Source: Sorangium cellulosum So ce56 (GTDB lineage Bacteria > Myxococcota_A > Polyangia > Polyangiales > Polyangiaceae). Taken from it: a stretch of DNA of 64,000 bases. The DNA lies in NCBI RefSeq assembly GCF_000067165.1, contig NC_010162.1, positions 124,001 to 188,000 of the forward strand, written 5' to 3'. Of this stretch, positions 56,218 through 64,000 are shown one piece after another (the first letter of the stretch is position 1; every line of letters begins with the position of its first letter). The position numbers were made by a program, and so were the translations under genes. The notes under the pieces are model-generated. The model ran no database searches. It had not been told where the DNA came from and worked only from the letters and a program-made list of their open reading frames with translations.

Positions 56218-57081
56218 TCAGATCAGCGCGTCCTCGGGGAGCTCGGCCTGGTGAAGGACTCCATCCGTGAACACCTGGCCGTCGATCTCGTAATAGAGCC
56301 GGAGCTGCACCTTGCGCGCGTCCGGCCGCGGCGACACCGAGCCGGGCGTGGCGGTGGATCCCTGGAAAATCTTGCCGGCGAAGCTGAACTGCTGGTTCGG
56401 GCCCCACCCGGTATACGAAAGCGGGATCGTCTCGGCGTGGACGAGCGCGTCGTGGCCGTCGAACACGTGGACATCGATCCATGCGCTGGCGCCCCACGCC
56501 GAATGGCTGACCCACGCGTCGAGGTCCAGGTGTATCTGGATGTCTGTCCCCGCGCTCGGCCCCTGCGCGGGCCTCGGGAACGCGTAGACCTTCGAGACCC
56601 GAAAGGCCCGGACGTTCGTGATGTCGGGGCGCCGCTGCGCCCCCGCGCGGTAGAGGACCGGCTGCGCCGGGATCCGCGGCGGCGGGCCGCCCACGTCGAA
56701 CCAGTAGTTGTCGCCGAAGCGCGTGTCCCACGCCTCGCACCGGCGGCTGGTCTGAGAGAAGCCGTGGAACCAGATCTCCGCCTGGGTCGCGTCGTCGGGC
56801 ACCGAGATCTCCAGGGCCGCGGGCTTGTGCGCGACGACGTGCCCGGGCGGGTTCCCCGGGGCCCGCACCTCCTCGACGACGCTCCCCTGCACGATCGCGC
56901 CGCGCGGGTGAAAGCGGACGTAGGCGGTGATGTCGCCGATCTCGGCGCCGCGCCACGTCGTGAAGCAGCGCGACAGGCGGCTGAGCTCATACTCGATCCT
57001 GAGCTTCCCCCCGCGCTCGATCGGACCCTGCTGCGCGTGCTGCCAGTCAGGCAGGAACTGGAGAACAGCGGTCGTTGCCAT
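56218..57081 (-). CDS. Hypothetical protein, DUF6209-like
   Basis: 287 residues, beta-rich: LRIEYELSRLSRCFTTWRGA, ITAYVRFHPRGAIVQGSVVE, AEIWFHGFSQTSRRCEAWDT, RFGDNYWFDVGGPPPRIPAQ, YTGWGPNQQFSFAGKI and ARKVQLRLYYEIDGQVFTDG. It looks like two beta-sandwich halves. I believe it belongs to DUF6209, a family without known function; that is from memory. No signal peptide is seen. The ATG at 57081 is preceded by GGAGGGTCCCG, a good ribosome-binding site. It is a lone gene between metG and the DUF1552 gene. Confidence 0.6.
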   Translation of the reverse strand: MATTAVLQFLPDWQHAQQGPIERGGKLRIEYELSRLSRCFTTWRGAEIGDITAYVRFHPRGAIVQGSVVEEVRAPGNPPGHVVAHKPAALEISVPDDATQAEIWFHGFSQTSRRCEAWDTRFGDNYWFDVGGPPPRIPAQPVLYRAGAQRRPDITNVRAFRVSKVYAFPRPAQGPSAGTDIQIHLDLDAWVSHSAWGASAWIDVHVFDGHDALVHAETIPLSYTGWGPNQQFSFAGKIFQGSTATPGSVSPRPDARKVQLRLYYEIDGQVFTDGVLHQAELPEDALI

Positions 57082-57317
57082 CGGGACCCTCCTTGCATAA
57101 ACGGGTAGCCAGGAATGGGCAGCCGACGCAAGCGGGACGACGTTTCGGCCGGCGTGAAGGCCGATCGCGGGTCGGCTGATCGCGCGGGCGCGGTTCAGCG
57201 GGGCGTGACGGCGGATCGCGCCCCCGCGGACGGCACGGACCCAGGCCGGGCCCAGCTGTCAAGCCCCGGGCCTGGGGAGCTCGCCCCGGCGCGCGACAGG
57301 CTCGGGGACGAGACCGC

Positions 57318-58949
57318 TCACGAGCTCGCCCTGAGCGCGGCGAACTCGCCTGGATCGTGGATGGTGGGGGGATTGGTCCCGCCGCCGATGAAGTCTTCCG
57401 TCCGGTCGTACATGCCGAAGTGGGTCACCGGCGCCGAACCGCCTTTGGCCGGGAAACCATCCGGGCCTGCCTTGACCCCGAGGGCGTTCATCAAGCTGCA
57501 GTAGTACTTGTTGATCGGCGCGTTGGCGAGCGACGGATCGGTCCCCGTTTCTTGGGATATCGCGTCGACCTGGTCCGACGTGCCGTCGGCACACGTGATC
57601 TCGCTGTTGCCGGTCGTGAGATCGGGCGAGCCGTCATCGACGTTCACGGCCCAGCCGGTCTTGAAATACCCGCCGGCGCTGCCGGCCTGGACGATCGGCA
57701 GGTTGTTGAGGTTGCGGGCGCAGCCGTCGGACGCGTCCTGGAACCAGACGGCCGCGCAGTTGTCGAGGAGCGTCCCGTCGCCCTCGTCGATACCGTTCAG
57801 CTGCCCGACGAGGTGGGCGAACTTCCTCGCATAGTAGTCGTCGATCTTGAGGATCATGTCGATCACCCCCGGGACGCAGGTGCCCGTCATGCCCGCGTGG
57901 TCCAAGCGGCTCGCGAGACCGGCGGCCTCTTGCGTCAGGCCGAGCCCCTTGAAGCTGTAAGCCGCGGGGTACTTCAGGAAGATGACGGGGTTCGCGTTGC
58001 ACGCCGCCGCGAGCACGGCGAGGTTCGAATAGAGGTCGGCTCCGTCCAGGCTGTCCGAGATTCGCAGCGTCAGCTTGTCGGTGTACGAGGTGGTGCTCGT
58101 CAGGTCGATGTTTTCTTGCGTCACGCCGAGCGCCGTGGCGAGGGACGTGTTGCACTGCGAAGGAACCACCACGTTTCCTGTCGCGTGGAGGAGCTCCTTC
58201 CAGGCTGCAAGCTTCTGCTTGTCGGAGCGGCTCATGTCGAACCGCTCGAGCCTCTGCAGATCATCCCTCACGATGTCGAGGACGCTCTTGCCGCGCATCG
58301 CCGCGTAGGTGTCCGGAGACGCCGGCTCCCCCGCCTCGAAGAGGCCGGTGAGGCTGCTGAAGGCCTGCTGCGCGTTGAGGGCCTTGAAGAGGGTCTCGGC
58401 GGCGGAGTAGGAGATCGCCGACTGAGAGTTGTCATTCCCACCAGTCGTGTTCATGAGCAACGGAGTGCCTTGCGGGCTGAGCTGTCGTGCGATGACGTGG
58501 TCCAGCGAGGGACCGGTCGGCATGGCGTAGAACTTCGTCGCCGTGTTGAAGCTGAACGGGTCGTTGCTGTTGGGAGTGACCGGGTGGCAAGTGAAGTACG
58601 ACCCGTTCACCTGCGTGTTTTCATCGTTCCCCTGCCCCCGAACCATCGTGGCCGTCCACTCGTTCATCGCGCGGATGCCTCGGGGCATGAGGAGCTTGTC
58701 GACGTAGGGCGCCAGGTGCTTGAGCGTCGTCGGCTCGAGGTCCGCGGCGGTGAGCGGGCCGTGCGACTTCTTCGGGAACCACCGCGTCGTGATGCAGCCA
58801 TAGTGCGTGTACATCACGATCAGCCGCTTCGGTGGCGTGGCCGGCTGCGCCATCACGGAGCGGTCGAGGATCGAGCCGAGGAACGGCGCCGCGACGCAAG
58901 CTCCGCCCAGCCCCCGGAGGAAAATTCTTCGGTTCACGCGCTTTGCCAT
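57318..58949 (-). CDS. Exported DUF1552 protein (Tat signal)
   Basis: 543 residues. The N-terminus MAKRVNRRIFLRGLGGACVA is a twin-arginine signal (NRRIFLRGL), so it is folded before export. The body matches DUF1552: PPKRLIVMYTHYGCITTRWF, LAPYVDKLLMPRGIRAMNEW, SLDHVIARQL, LDHAGMTGTCVPGVIDMILK and VWFQDASDGCARNLNNLPIV. In myxobacteria and planctomycetes this gene usually follows a DUF1592/1588 cytochrome-like gene. That partner is not upstream here, so this is an orphan copy. The function is unknown. Confidence 0.92.
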   Translation of the reverse strand: MAKRVNRRIFLRGLGGACVAAPFLGSILDRSVMAQPATPPKRLIVMYTHYGCITTRWFPKKSHGPLTAADLEPTTLKHLAPYVDKLLMPRGIRAMNEWTATMVRGQGNDENTQVNGSYFTCHPVTPNSNDPFSFNTATKFYAMPTGPSLDHVIARQLSPQGTPLLMNTTGGNDNSQSAISYSAAETLFKALNAQQAFSSLTGLFEAGEPASPDTYAAMRGKSVLDIVRDDLQRLERFDMSRSDKQKLAAWKELLHATGNVVVPSQCNTSLATALGVTQENIDLTSTTSYTDKLTLRISDSLDGADLYSNLAVLAAACNANPVIFLKYPAAYSFKGLGLTQEAAGLASRLDHAGMTGTCVPGVIDMILKIDDYYARKFAHLVGQLNGIDEGDGTLLDNCAAVWFQDASDGCARNLNNLPIVQAGSAGGYFKTGWAVNVDDGSPDLTTGNSEITCADGTSDQVDAISQETGTDPSLANAPINKYYCSLMNALGVKAGPDGFPAKGGSAPVTHFGMYDRTEDFIGGGTNPPTIHDPGEFAALRASS

Positions 58950-59367
58950 GATCGTACTTATCCTGCCTCAGTGGAGATAACGCCCGGCTGACACTCGGAA
59001 CGCCCTCCGGATGCCCGCCTTCGCCACGTCTCCGTCACCCCTACAATGCCCGCAGGCCCGTGAACGTATTTGGATTTCGCTCGGCCGGGAGCGTTCGTCG
59101 AGCGGAAGGACGCCCCGCGATCAGCGCGCGACGCGGCAGCCCGGCACGTCGCCGCAGTCCTCGAGAGCGCAGAGAGCGCATCGGTCGCCCTTGCGATCCG
59201 TCCACACTCCGAAAAGCGGCGCCGGCTTGATCGTTCATCGCCGTCGACGGGGCTGTCTTCACGCCGCCGCCTTCGGGGCGTAGCATCTGCCAGGGCGCGT
59301 GGACTCCAGGGCAGCCTGCCCTCGAGCGCTGCGCCGCGACGTCACCCAACCCGCATCGAGAGGTCTC
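58950..59367. other. Intergenic between divergent DUF1552 and RDD genes
   Basis: 418 bases without a convincing gene. A short minus-strand frame at about 59124-59208 reads VWTDRKGDRCALCALEDCGD then VPGCRVAR with high GC3, and may be the tail of a decayed Cys-rich protein. It has no upstream continuation. The promoters of both flanking genes should lie here. Confidence 0.35.
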
Positions 59368-59874
59368 ATGAGTTCTCCGACCGCCCAGCCCGCCGAGAGC
59401 TACAACCCCTACGAAGCACCCAAGGCAGACGCACCCGCGGCCCTGCAACCGGAGGAGCGCTCGCGGTTGCGGCTCGCGAGCGGCGGCCGGCGGTTCGTGA
59501 ACCTCGTCGTCGACTACATGGGATTGATGCTGTTCACGTTCCTCGTGGGCATGATCTTCGGGCTCCTCGGAGGCGCCGAGGTGTTCGAGCAGGCCAACGA
59601 TACGTTGCTCGGTCTCGTGATGATGTTCGCGTACTATGTCTCGATGGAGGCGATCTTCGGCACCACGCTGGGCAAGCTCGTCACTGGCACGCGGGTCGTG
59701 ATGGAGGACGGCAGCCGCGCCGGCCTCGGTCGGATCGCGATCCGCACCCTGTGCCGGTTCATCCCCTTCGAGGCCTTCACGTTCCTGACCCGGGGCGCCG
59801 CGCCCGTGGGCCTGCACGACGGGCTCTCGAAGACGCGCGTCATCCTCGTGCGCGGCGCTGACGACGCACGTTGA
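59368..59874 (+). CDS. RDD-family membrane protein
   Basis: 168 residues. A polar start (SPTAQPAESYNPYEAPKADA) is followed by the RDD domain: LASGGRRFVNLVVDYMGLML begins span 1, a second span (LLGLVMMFAYYVSMEAIFGT) follows, and GTTLGKLVTGTRVVMEDGSR is the conserved loop. Then comes IRTLCRFIPFEAFTF. RDD proteins are small membrane proteins, some acting in ion exchange. The ATG at 59368 follows GAGAGG; an in-frame ATG at 59299 is less likely. Confidence 0.88.
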   Translation: MSSPTAQPAESYNPYEAPKADAPAALQPEERSRLRLASGGRRFVNLVVDYMGLMLFTFLVGMIFGLLGGAEVFEQANDTLLGLVMMFAYYVSMEAIFGTTLGKLVTGTRVVMEDGSRAGLGRIAIRTLCRFIPFEAFTFLTRGAAPVGLHDGLSKTRVILVRGADDAR

Positions 59875-59932
59875 GGGGTCGTGTTCCGAGCTCCTGCGTG
59901 GACGAGCGGTGGTCGCCTCGCGACGGGGCAGG

Positions 59933-60253
59933 TCAGGGGACGGCCTGCTTGCGAATGCGAGCGAGAGAGCGGGAGCACTGGAGGGCCATGGCGCCGAACC
60001 CGACAAAACAGACCCCAGCGCCAGACCAGCTCCGGAGGTCGAGGGCTTCGACGCGCACAAGCAAGAGGTACGCGACGGCGAGGTTGGCCAGCGCCCAGGC
60101 GACGTTCACCGCCGGCGGCGACAACCCCTTGAATGGCGGTGATGCAAACGGGGTCTGCAACGGTTGGCCGGACACGCCGGCGATCAAGTGGGGGAGCGCA
60201 TTGGCGAGGAACGCCCCACCGAAGAAGTACGCGAAATAGACATACCACGGCAT
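59933..60253 (-). CDS. Small membrane protein, conserved hypothetical
   Basis: 106 residues, starting MPWYVYFAYFFGGAFLANAL after a good GAGGAG site. The first membrane span is at about residues 3-22. PHLIAGVSGQPLQTPFASPP is a loop, and AWALANLAVAYLLLVRV and AGVCFVGFGAMALQCSRSL are further spans. The loop motif H..AG..G..F..PFA.PPG/F is one I associate with a conserved unnamed family. Function unknown. It is convergent with the RDD gene. Confidence 0.7.
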   Translation of the reverse strand: MPWYVYFAYFFGGAFLANALPHLIAGVSGQPLQTPFASPPFKGLSPPAVNVAWALANLAVAYLLLVRVEALDLRSWSGAGVCFVGFGAMALQCSRSLARIRKQAVP

Positions 60254-60390
60254 GGTGATCTCCTCGAGCTGTTCGAGCGGAGACGGCTCTCGCACCAAGA
60301 AGTACGCTGTGGCGGCTCTCACATGCAAGGAAGGAGAGACAGGGCCACCTCAGACCGCCGCGTGGCGTCGTCTGGACTTCTCCCGGCCTC

Positions 60391-61335
60391 CTAGCCGACC
60401 ACGAACAGCCGCTGCGGCCTGCGTGCGTCAAAGCGGTGGAGCCCGGCTTCGCGGCCGAGGCGGCGCGCGGCTGTGATCTCGTCCACGGTCGGCCGTCGAT
60501 CGATCTCGGGGTACTCGGAGGCGCGGTACTCCGGCCGGTACTGGCCCATGATGTTCACGTACGTGTCAGCGGACACCTCGCGCGCCAGGAACTCGAAGAT
60601 CGCGCGCGACTCGTCGAGCAACCCGGGCATCACGAGGTGGCGCACGAGCACGCCGCGCCGCGCAAGGCCGTCAGGGCCGAGCTGGAGCGGCCCGACCTGG
60701 CGGTCCATTTCGCGGATCGTGCGGCAGGCGACCTCGCGGTAATCCTTGGCCTTGAGGTAGCGGATGCCCGACTCCTTCGTCCACACCTTGAAGTCGGGCA
60801 TGTAAATATCGATGACGCCGTCCATCCACGCGAGGCTCTCCATCGAGTCGTACGCGCTCGTGTTGTAGACGAGCGGCAGGCGCAAGCCGCCTCGGATGGC
60901 GAGGGGCAGCGCCTCGAGGATCTCCGGCACGACGTGCTCGGGCGTGACGAAGTTGATGTTGTGGCAGCCCATGGCTTGCAGCTCGAGCATCATCTCGGCG
61001 AGCCGCTCTGGGCTCACCTCGTCGCCGTCGCCCGCCTGCGAGGCATCGTGGTTCTGGCAGAAGACGCATTTGAGGTTGCAAAACGAGAAGAAGATCGTGC
61101 CGCTGCCAGCCCAGCCGCGGAGGCAGTCCTCCTCGCCGAAGTGTGGAAAGTAGGTCGAGACGCGCGCGCGCCGGCCGGTAGAGCAGACCTTGGCGCGGTC
61201 GGCCAGACGATCAACGCGGCAGTTGCGCGGGCAGATCTCGCAGCGTGCGAGCGCGCGGACGGCCTCCTCGGCGCGCCGCTCCAGCTCGCCCGATGCATGC
61301 GCGGCGAGGTATGCGGGGTAGGTTTCGCTCGGCAT
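60391..61335 (-). CDS. Radical SAM protein (PflA/AmmeMemoRadiSam-like)
   Basis: 314 residues. The radical SAM cluster motif CNLKCVFC holds Cys86, Cys90 and Cys93, which bind the 4Fe-4S cluster and S-adenosylmethionine. An extra N-terminal cysteine set (C32, C35, C39 in ARCEICPRNCRV, and C51) is typical of this COG1313 subgroup. FSFCNLKCVFCQNHDASQAG, GCHNINFVTPEHVVPEILEA and VIDIYMPDFKVWTKESG follow. The family is thought to act as activating enzymes or in cofactor biosynthesis. The usual Memo and AMMECR1 partners are not adjacent. I chose ATG 61335 because upstream residues in the frame are not family-like. Confidence 0.85.
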   Translation of the reverse strand: MPSETYPAYLAAHASGELERRAEEAVRALARCEICPRNCRVDRLADRAKVCSTGRRARVSTYFPHFGEEDCLRGWAGSGTIFFSFCNLKCVFCQNHDASQAGDGDEVSPERLAEMMLELQAMGCHNINFVTPEHVVPEILEALPLAIRGGLRLPLVYNTSAYDSMESLAWMDGVIDIYMPDFKVWTKESGIRYLKAKDYREVACRTIREMDRQVGPLQLGPDGLARRGVLVRHLVMPGLLDESRAIFEFLAREVSADTYVNIMGQYRPEYRASEYPEIDRRPTVDEITAARRLGREAGLHRFDARRPQRLFVVG

Positions 61336-61534
61336 CCCGCGAGGGTACGGCGCTCTGGGCAAGCCGCAAACTGGCGGACCAGCGGGATCGCCACACAGGT
61401 GATCTGGGGGACCCTGGCTGGGACGGGGCTCGTCTGGCTGCATCGGCACGGCGTCGCTGGCCGCGCGCAGCCACGTCCACCCGGCCGACCTCGAGACGAG
61501 GCCCGCCACGCTCCTCCACGAGCGGCCGGTAAAC

Positions 61535-62827
61535 CTAGGGCGCGAGATCGATCATCGATTCGGTGCCCTTCAGGGTCACGGAGATCTCCGCGCCCAGGCC
61601 GGCCCCGCCGGCGAACGCCGGCGCATCGACGCGCACCGCGCATGTCCCGTCGGCGACGACCTCCGCGGAGCGCGTCAGCATATCTCCGCGGGGGACCTCG
61701 CTGCTCTCGCAGAACCGGCCATCGACGGCGCAGGCCTCCGGGGTGGAGGACGTCACCTCGAAATCCTCGGTCCTCGCCTCGCTGCACAGCGGAACACCGC
61801 CGGACGCGAGCCCGGAGATCACGGCGACCACCCGGTTCCCCCTGCGGTGGAACCCATCGAGCGTCTCGCCGTCCATGAGGGCCCTTTCGCCCCCCGCGAC
61901 GCCCGGGATCGCGAACACCACGTCCATGGCGTCGATGCGGGCGGCAGGGATCACCGAGACCTCGCGCGATGCGCCGCCGTCGGCCGCGGTGATCACGACG
62001 CTGCCGTCCCCGGTCGCGACGATATCGGAGGGGGCGCCCCCCTCGCGCACCCGGAGGCCCACGCCGGTCCCCACCACGTCGACCGCAGGGTGCTCGACGT
62101 TCTGTGGAGAGAAGCGCAGGCCCGCCGCGTCGAACGCCGCCGTGGTGATCGGGAGAGGCCGGTTCGACTGGATGACGGCGCTCGCGCCGCACTCGGACGG
62201 TGTCTCGATCTGCCAGCGCGGGCGCGCCGCCTGGACGGTCATCAACAGCGTGACGGGGAGCTCGCGGGTGTCGTCGTACGCGGAGCACGCGTCGAGGCCG
62301 CCCTCCGGCACCGCGAGCACGCCCGAGACCTCGAAGGTCGATGTCCCCTCCTCGCTCACGCGGACGGAGAACGTCGTGGGCCCCGTCTGCTCGACGGCGA
62401 TCGCACCCTGGACGGCGCCTATCTGGTCAATGGTGATCGCGCCCGGGATCGGATTGCAGCAGCAGCGCGGGTCGACGACCGAATCCAGCGCCATCGTCAC
62501 GGAGCTCGGAGTGTCGGGCCCGATCGCCAGCGCGGCCTGGCCCTCCACGACCATGCGCGTCCGCGTCGAGCGCTGGTCGCTCGCGAAGTAAGCGCCGGTC
62601 AGCGTCGATACCGTGCGCGCCGGGAGCGAGAGCGCCGCGACCTCGCTGGTGTCCGGCTCGACGGGGCCGGGGCAGAGCGGGTTGGGATTGTCGCCGTCGT
62701 CGGGCAGCGGCTCCTCGCCGTCGTCGGGGAGCGGCTCCTCGACGGCCGTGTCCGGCGCGGAGGGCGCCGGCTGGCACGCCAGGCCAGCGCTCATGAACAA
62801 GAGAAACGGGAGTAAGCCTCTTCGCAT
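61535..62827 (-). CDS. Exported lipoprotein-like hypothetical protein
   Basis: 430 residues. MRRGLLPFLLFMSAGLACQP is a signal with a candidate lipidation cysteine (GLAC, imperfect lipobox). A duplicated acidic spacer follows (EEPLPDDGEEPLPDDGDNP). The rest is beta-rich with scattered cysteines (DSVVDPRCCCNPIPGAITID, SSTPEACAVDGRFCESSEVP) and ends AEISVTLKGTESMIDLAP. It looks like an Ig-like surface protein of unknown role. The start at 62827 begins the signal peptide. It is divergent from the dehydrogenase gene at 63007. Confidence 0.65.
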   Translation of the reverse strand: MRRGLLPFLLFMSAGLACQPAPSAPDTAVEEPLPDDGEEPLPDDGDNPNPLCPGPVEPDTSEVAALSLPARTVSTLTGAYFASDQRSTRTRMVVEGQAALAIGPDTPSSVTMALDSVVDPRCCCNPIPGAITIDQIGAVQGAIAVEQTGPTTFSVRVSEEGTSTFEVSGVLAVPEGGLDACSAYDDTRELPVTLLMTVQAARPRWQIETPSECGASAVIQSNRPLPITTAAFDAAGLRFSPQNVEHPAVDVVGTGVGLRVREGGAPSDIVATGDGSVVITAADGGASREVSVIPAARIDAMDVVFAIPGVAGGERALMDGETLDGFHRRGNRVVAVISGLASGGVPLCSEARTEDFEVTSSTPEACAVDGRFCESSEVPRGDMLTRSAEVVADGTCAVRVDAPAFAGGAGLGAEISVTLKGTESMIDLAP

Positions 62828-63006
62828 GCCGTAGAAGTAACAGACGCAACCTGCGGAGAGGGGCAGTGGCAGGGTTGCGACCGGGTCGATCTGTGAACGG
62901 CATTCACAGATCTTCGTCGCCGAGCGTGGATTGTCCGTCGCGCCGGCGAGGGTCACGTTGCGGCGCGTGACGGGGCCTCTTGCCGGTCCCGCAGAGGAGC
63001 AACGCC

Positions 63007-64000
63007 ATGCACGCCGTAGGAGTCCACCGCTACCTTCCCATCGAGCACCCCGAGAGCCTGCTCGATCTCCAGCTGCCGGAGCCGGCGCCGAGGCCGCGCG
63101 ATCTGCGCGTGCGGGTGTGCGCGGTGGCCGTGAACCCGGTCGACGTGAAGGTCCGCGCGCCGAAGCCCCGGGTCGAGAGCCCGCCGCGCGTCCTCGGCTG
63201 GGACGCCGCCGGCATCGTCGAGGCGGTCGGCGCGGACGTCACCGTGTTTCGGCCGGGAGACAAGGTCTACTACGCCGGCAGCATCGCGCGGCCGGGCAGC
63301 AACGCGGAGGTGCACCTCGTCGACGAGCGCCTCGCCGCGCCGATGCCGCGGTCGCTCGGCTTCGCCGACGCGGCGGCGCTGCCGCTCACCTCGCTGACCG
63401 CGTGGGAGGGGCTCTTCGAGCGCCTCGGCGTCGACCCCGAGGGGCGCGACGCGGGGAGCACCGTGCTCGTCCTCGGCGGCGCCGGCGGCGTGGGCTCGAT
63501 GGTGGTGCAGCTCGCCAAGGCCGCAGGGCTGCGGGTCGTCGCGACCGCCTCGCGCGAGGAGAGCCGGGCGTGGGCGCGCTCCCTCGGCGCGGACGTCCTC
63601 GTCGACCACCGCGCGCCGCTCCGGCCGCAGCTCGAGGCCGCGGGGATACAGCACGTGGAGCTCATCTTCGACACGCAGAGCACCGAGGCGTGGTGGGACA
63701 CGATGGCGGACCTCGTGGCGCCGCGCGGGCGCATCGTGGGGATCGTCGAGGCGAAGGAGCCGCTCGATCTCGGGAAGCTCATGTCGAAGAGCGCGACCTT
63801 CGCGTGGGAGCTGATGTTCACGCGGTCCCTCTACGAGACCGCGGACATGGCCGCGCAGCGGGCGATCCTCACGCGCGTGGCGGCGTGGGTCGACGAGGGG
63901 CGGGTCCGCACGACGCGGCGCGAGCACTTCGGCCAGATCAGCGCGGCGAACCTGCGCGCCGCGCACGCCCGCATCGAGTCGGGGCAGGCGGTGGGCAAGC
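63007..64000 (+). CDS. Zinc-type alcohol dehydrogenase-like oxidoreductase (MDR family), 5' part
   Basis: 331 residues are visible; the end lies outside the window. It is a medium-chain dehydrogenase/quinone-oxidoreductase-like protein. The GroES-like domain reads VAVNPVDVKVRAPK and PRVLGWDAAGIVEAVGADVT. The Rossmann motif is VLVLGGAGGVGSMVVQLAKA. PLTSLTAWEGLFERLGVDPE and FDTQSTEAWWDTMADLVAPR follow the pattern of the zinc-type alcohol dehydrogenase-like subgroup. No zinc-binding Cys cluster is visible, so it is probably a zinc-free NADPH-dependent reductase. AGAGGAG precedes the ATG. Confidence 0.9.
   Translation, partial: MHAVGVHRYLPIEHPESLLDLQLPEPAPRPRDLRVRVCAVAVNPVDVKVRAPKPRVESPPRVLGWDAAGIVEAVGADVTVFRPGDKVYYAGSIARPGSNAEVHLVDERLAAPMPRSLGFADAAALPLTSLTAWEGLFERLGVDPEGRDAGSTVLVLGGAGGVGSMVVQLAKAAGLRVVATASREESRAWARSLGADVLVDHRAPLRPQLEAAGIQHVELIFDTQSTEAWWDTMADLVAPRGRIVGIVEAKEPLDLGKLMSKSATFAWELMFTRSLYETADMAAQRAILTRVAAWVDEGRVRTTRREHFGQISAANLRAAHARIESGQAVGK

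Noticed and set aside
59041..60060. Minus-strand 339-codon open frame opposite the RDD gene
   Set aside because: Shadow of the RDD gene, which has membrane spans and a good ribosome-binding site.

Overview
The window is GC-rich (about 70% by eye, GC3 near 85-90% in genes) and dense. Its gene content points to a large-genome myxobacterium of the Sorangium/Polyangiales type: an orphan DUF1552 protein, a MYXO-CTERM-like surface anchor, thrombospondin type 3 repeat proteins, DUF2169/pentapeptide/DUF3540 type VI secretion (T6SS) accessory genes, and many stand-alone metabolic genes. This is inference from families; no rRNA or tRNA gene was seen.

Layout. 1-13.3 kb: 5' part of guaB, an AraC-GyrI regulator, a REP-type (RAYT) transposase lying between two oppositely oriented arrays that share a 13-base core, then mixed genes (DUF4185 lipoprotein, Cys-rich copper protein, ferritin-like protein, MOSC protein, DUF2059 protein, hydrolases, TauD-type dioxygenase). 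A third array with the same core (nine 30-base copies) separates two dienelactone hydrolase-like genes. 13.4-14.0 kb: two decayed gene relics (glyoxalase-like and methyltransferase-like). 14-26.5 kb: a minus-strand T6SS tip/adaptor operon: DUF2169, VgrG, VgrG with long tail, DUF2169-pentapeptide fusion, pure pentapeptide protein, DUF3540, PAAR-like DUF4150, transglutaminase-like protein. Several junctions are 4-base overlaps.

26.8-35.4 kb, plus strand: a Uma2 endonuclease-like gene, an N-terminally truncated RHS protein with a deaminase-like C-terminal toxin domain, and an array of candidate immunity genes. One candidate immunity gene occurs twice. A broken second copy of the toxin C-terminus is split around two further candidate immunity genes. 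This polymorphic-toxin locus is the most interesting part of the window. 35.5-38.4 kb: amidase + acetoacetate-decarboxylase-like pair and a PilZ protein. 38.6-44.6 kb: a giant Asp-rich thrombospondin-3 surface protein, frameshifted just before its sorting signal, coupled to an OmpA porin-like protein with the same type of calcium repeats.

45-64 kb: DUF2690 relic, cytochrome P450, an array of seven ~43-base repeats, tandem UspA protein, SLC13-type permease, GH43 xylosidase, TonB-like protein, a 30-bp-arm hairpin element, metG, a DUF6209-like protein, DUF1552, RDD protein, small membrane protein, radical SAM enzyme, lipoprotein, and the 5' part of a zinc-type dehydrogenase gene.

How the parts may work together: the minus-strand T6SS genes would build and load the puncturing tip, and the divergent RHS cassette next to them supplies a candidate antibacterial toxin with its immunity genes. 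The two TSP3 proteins probably form a surface/outer-membrane pair. Most other genes are independent units.
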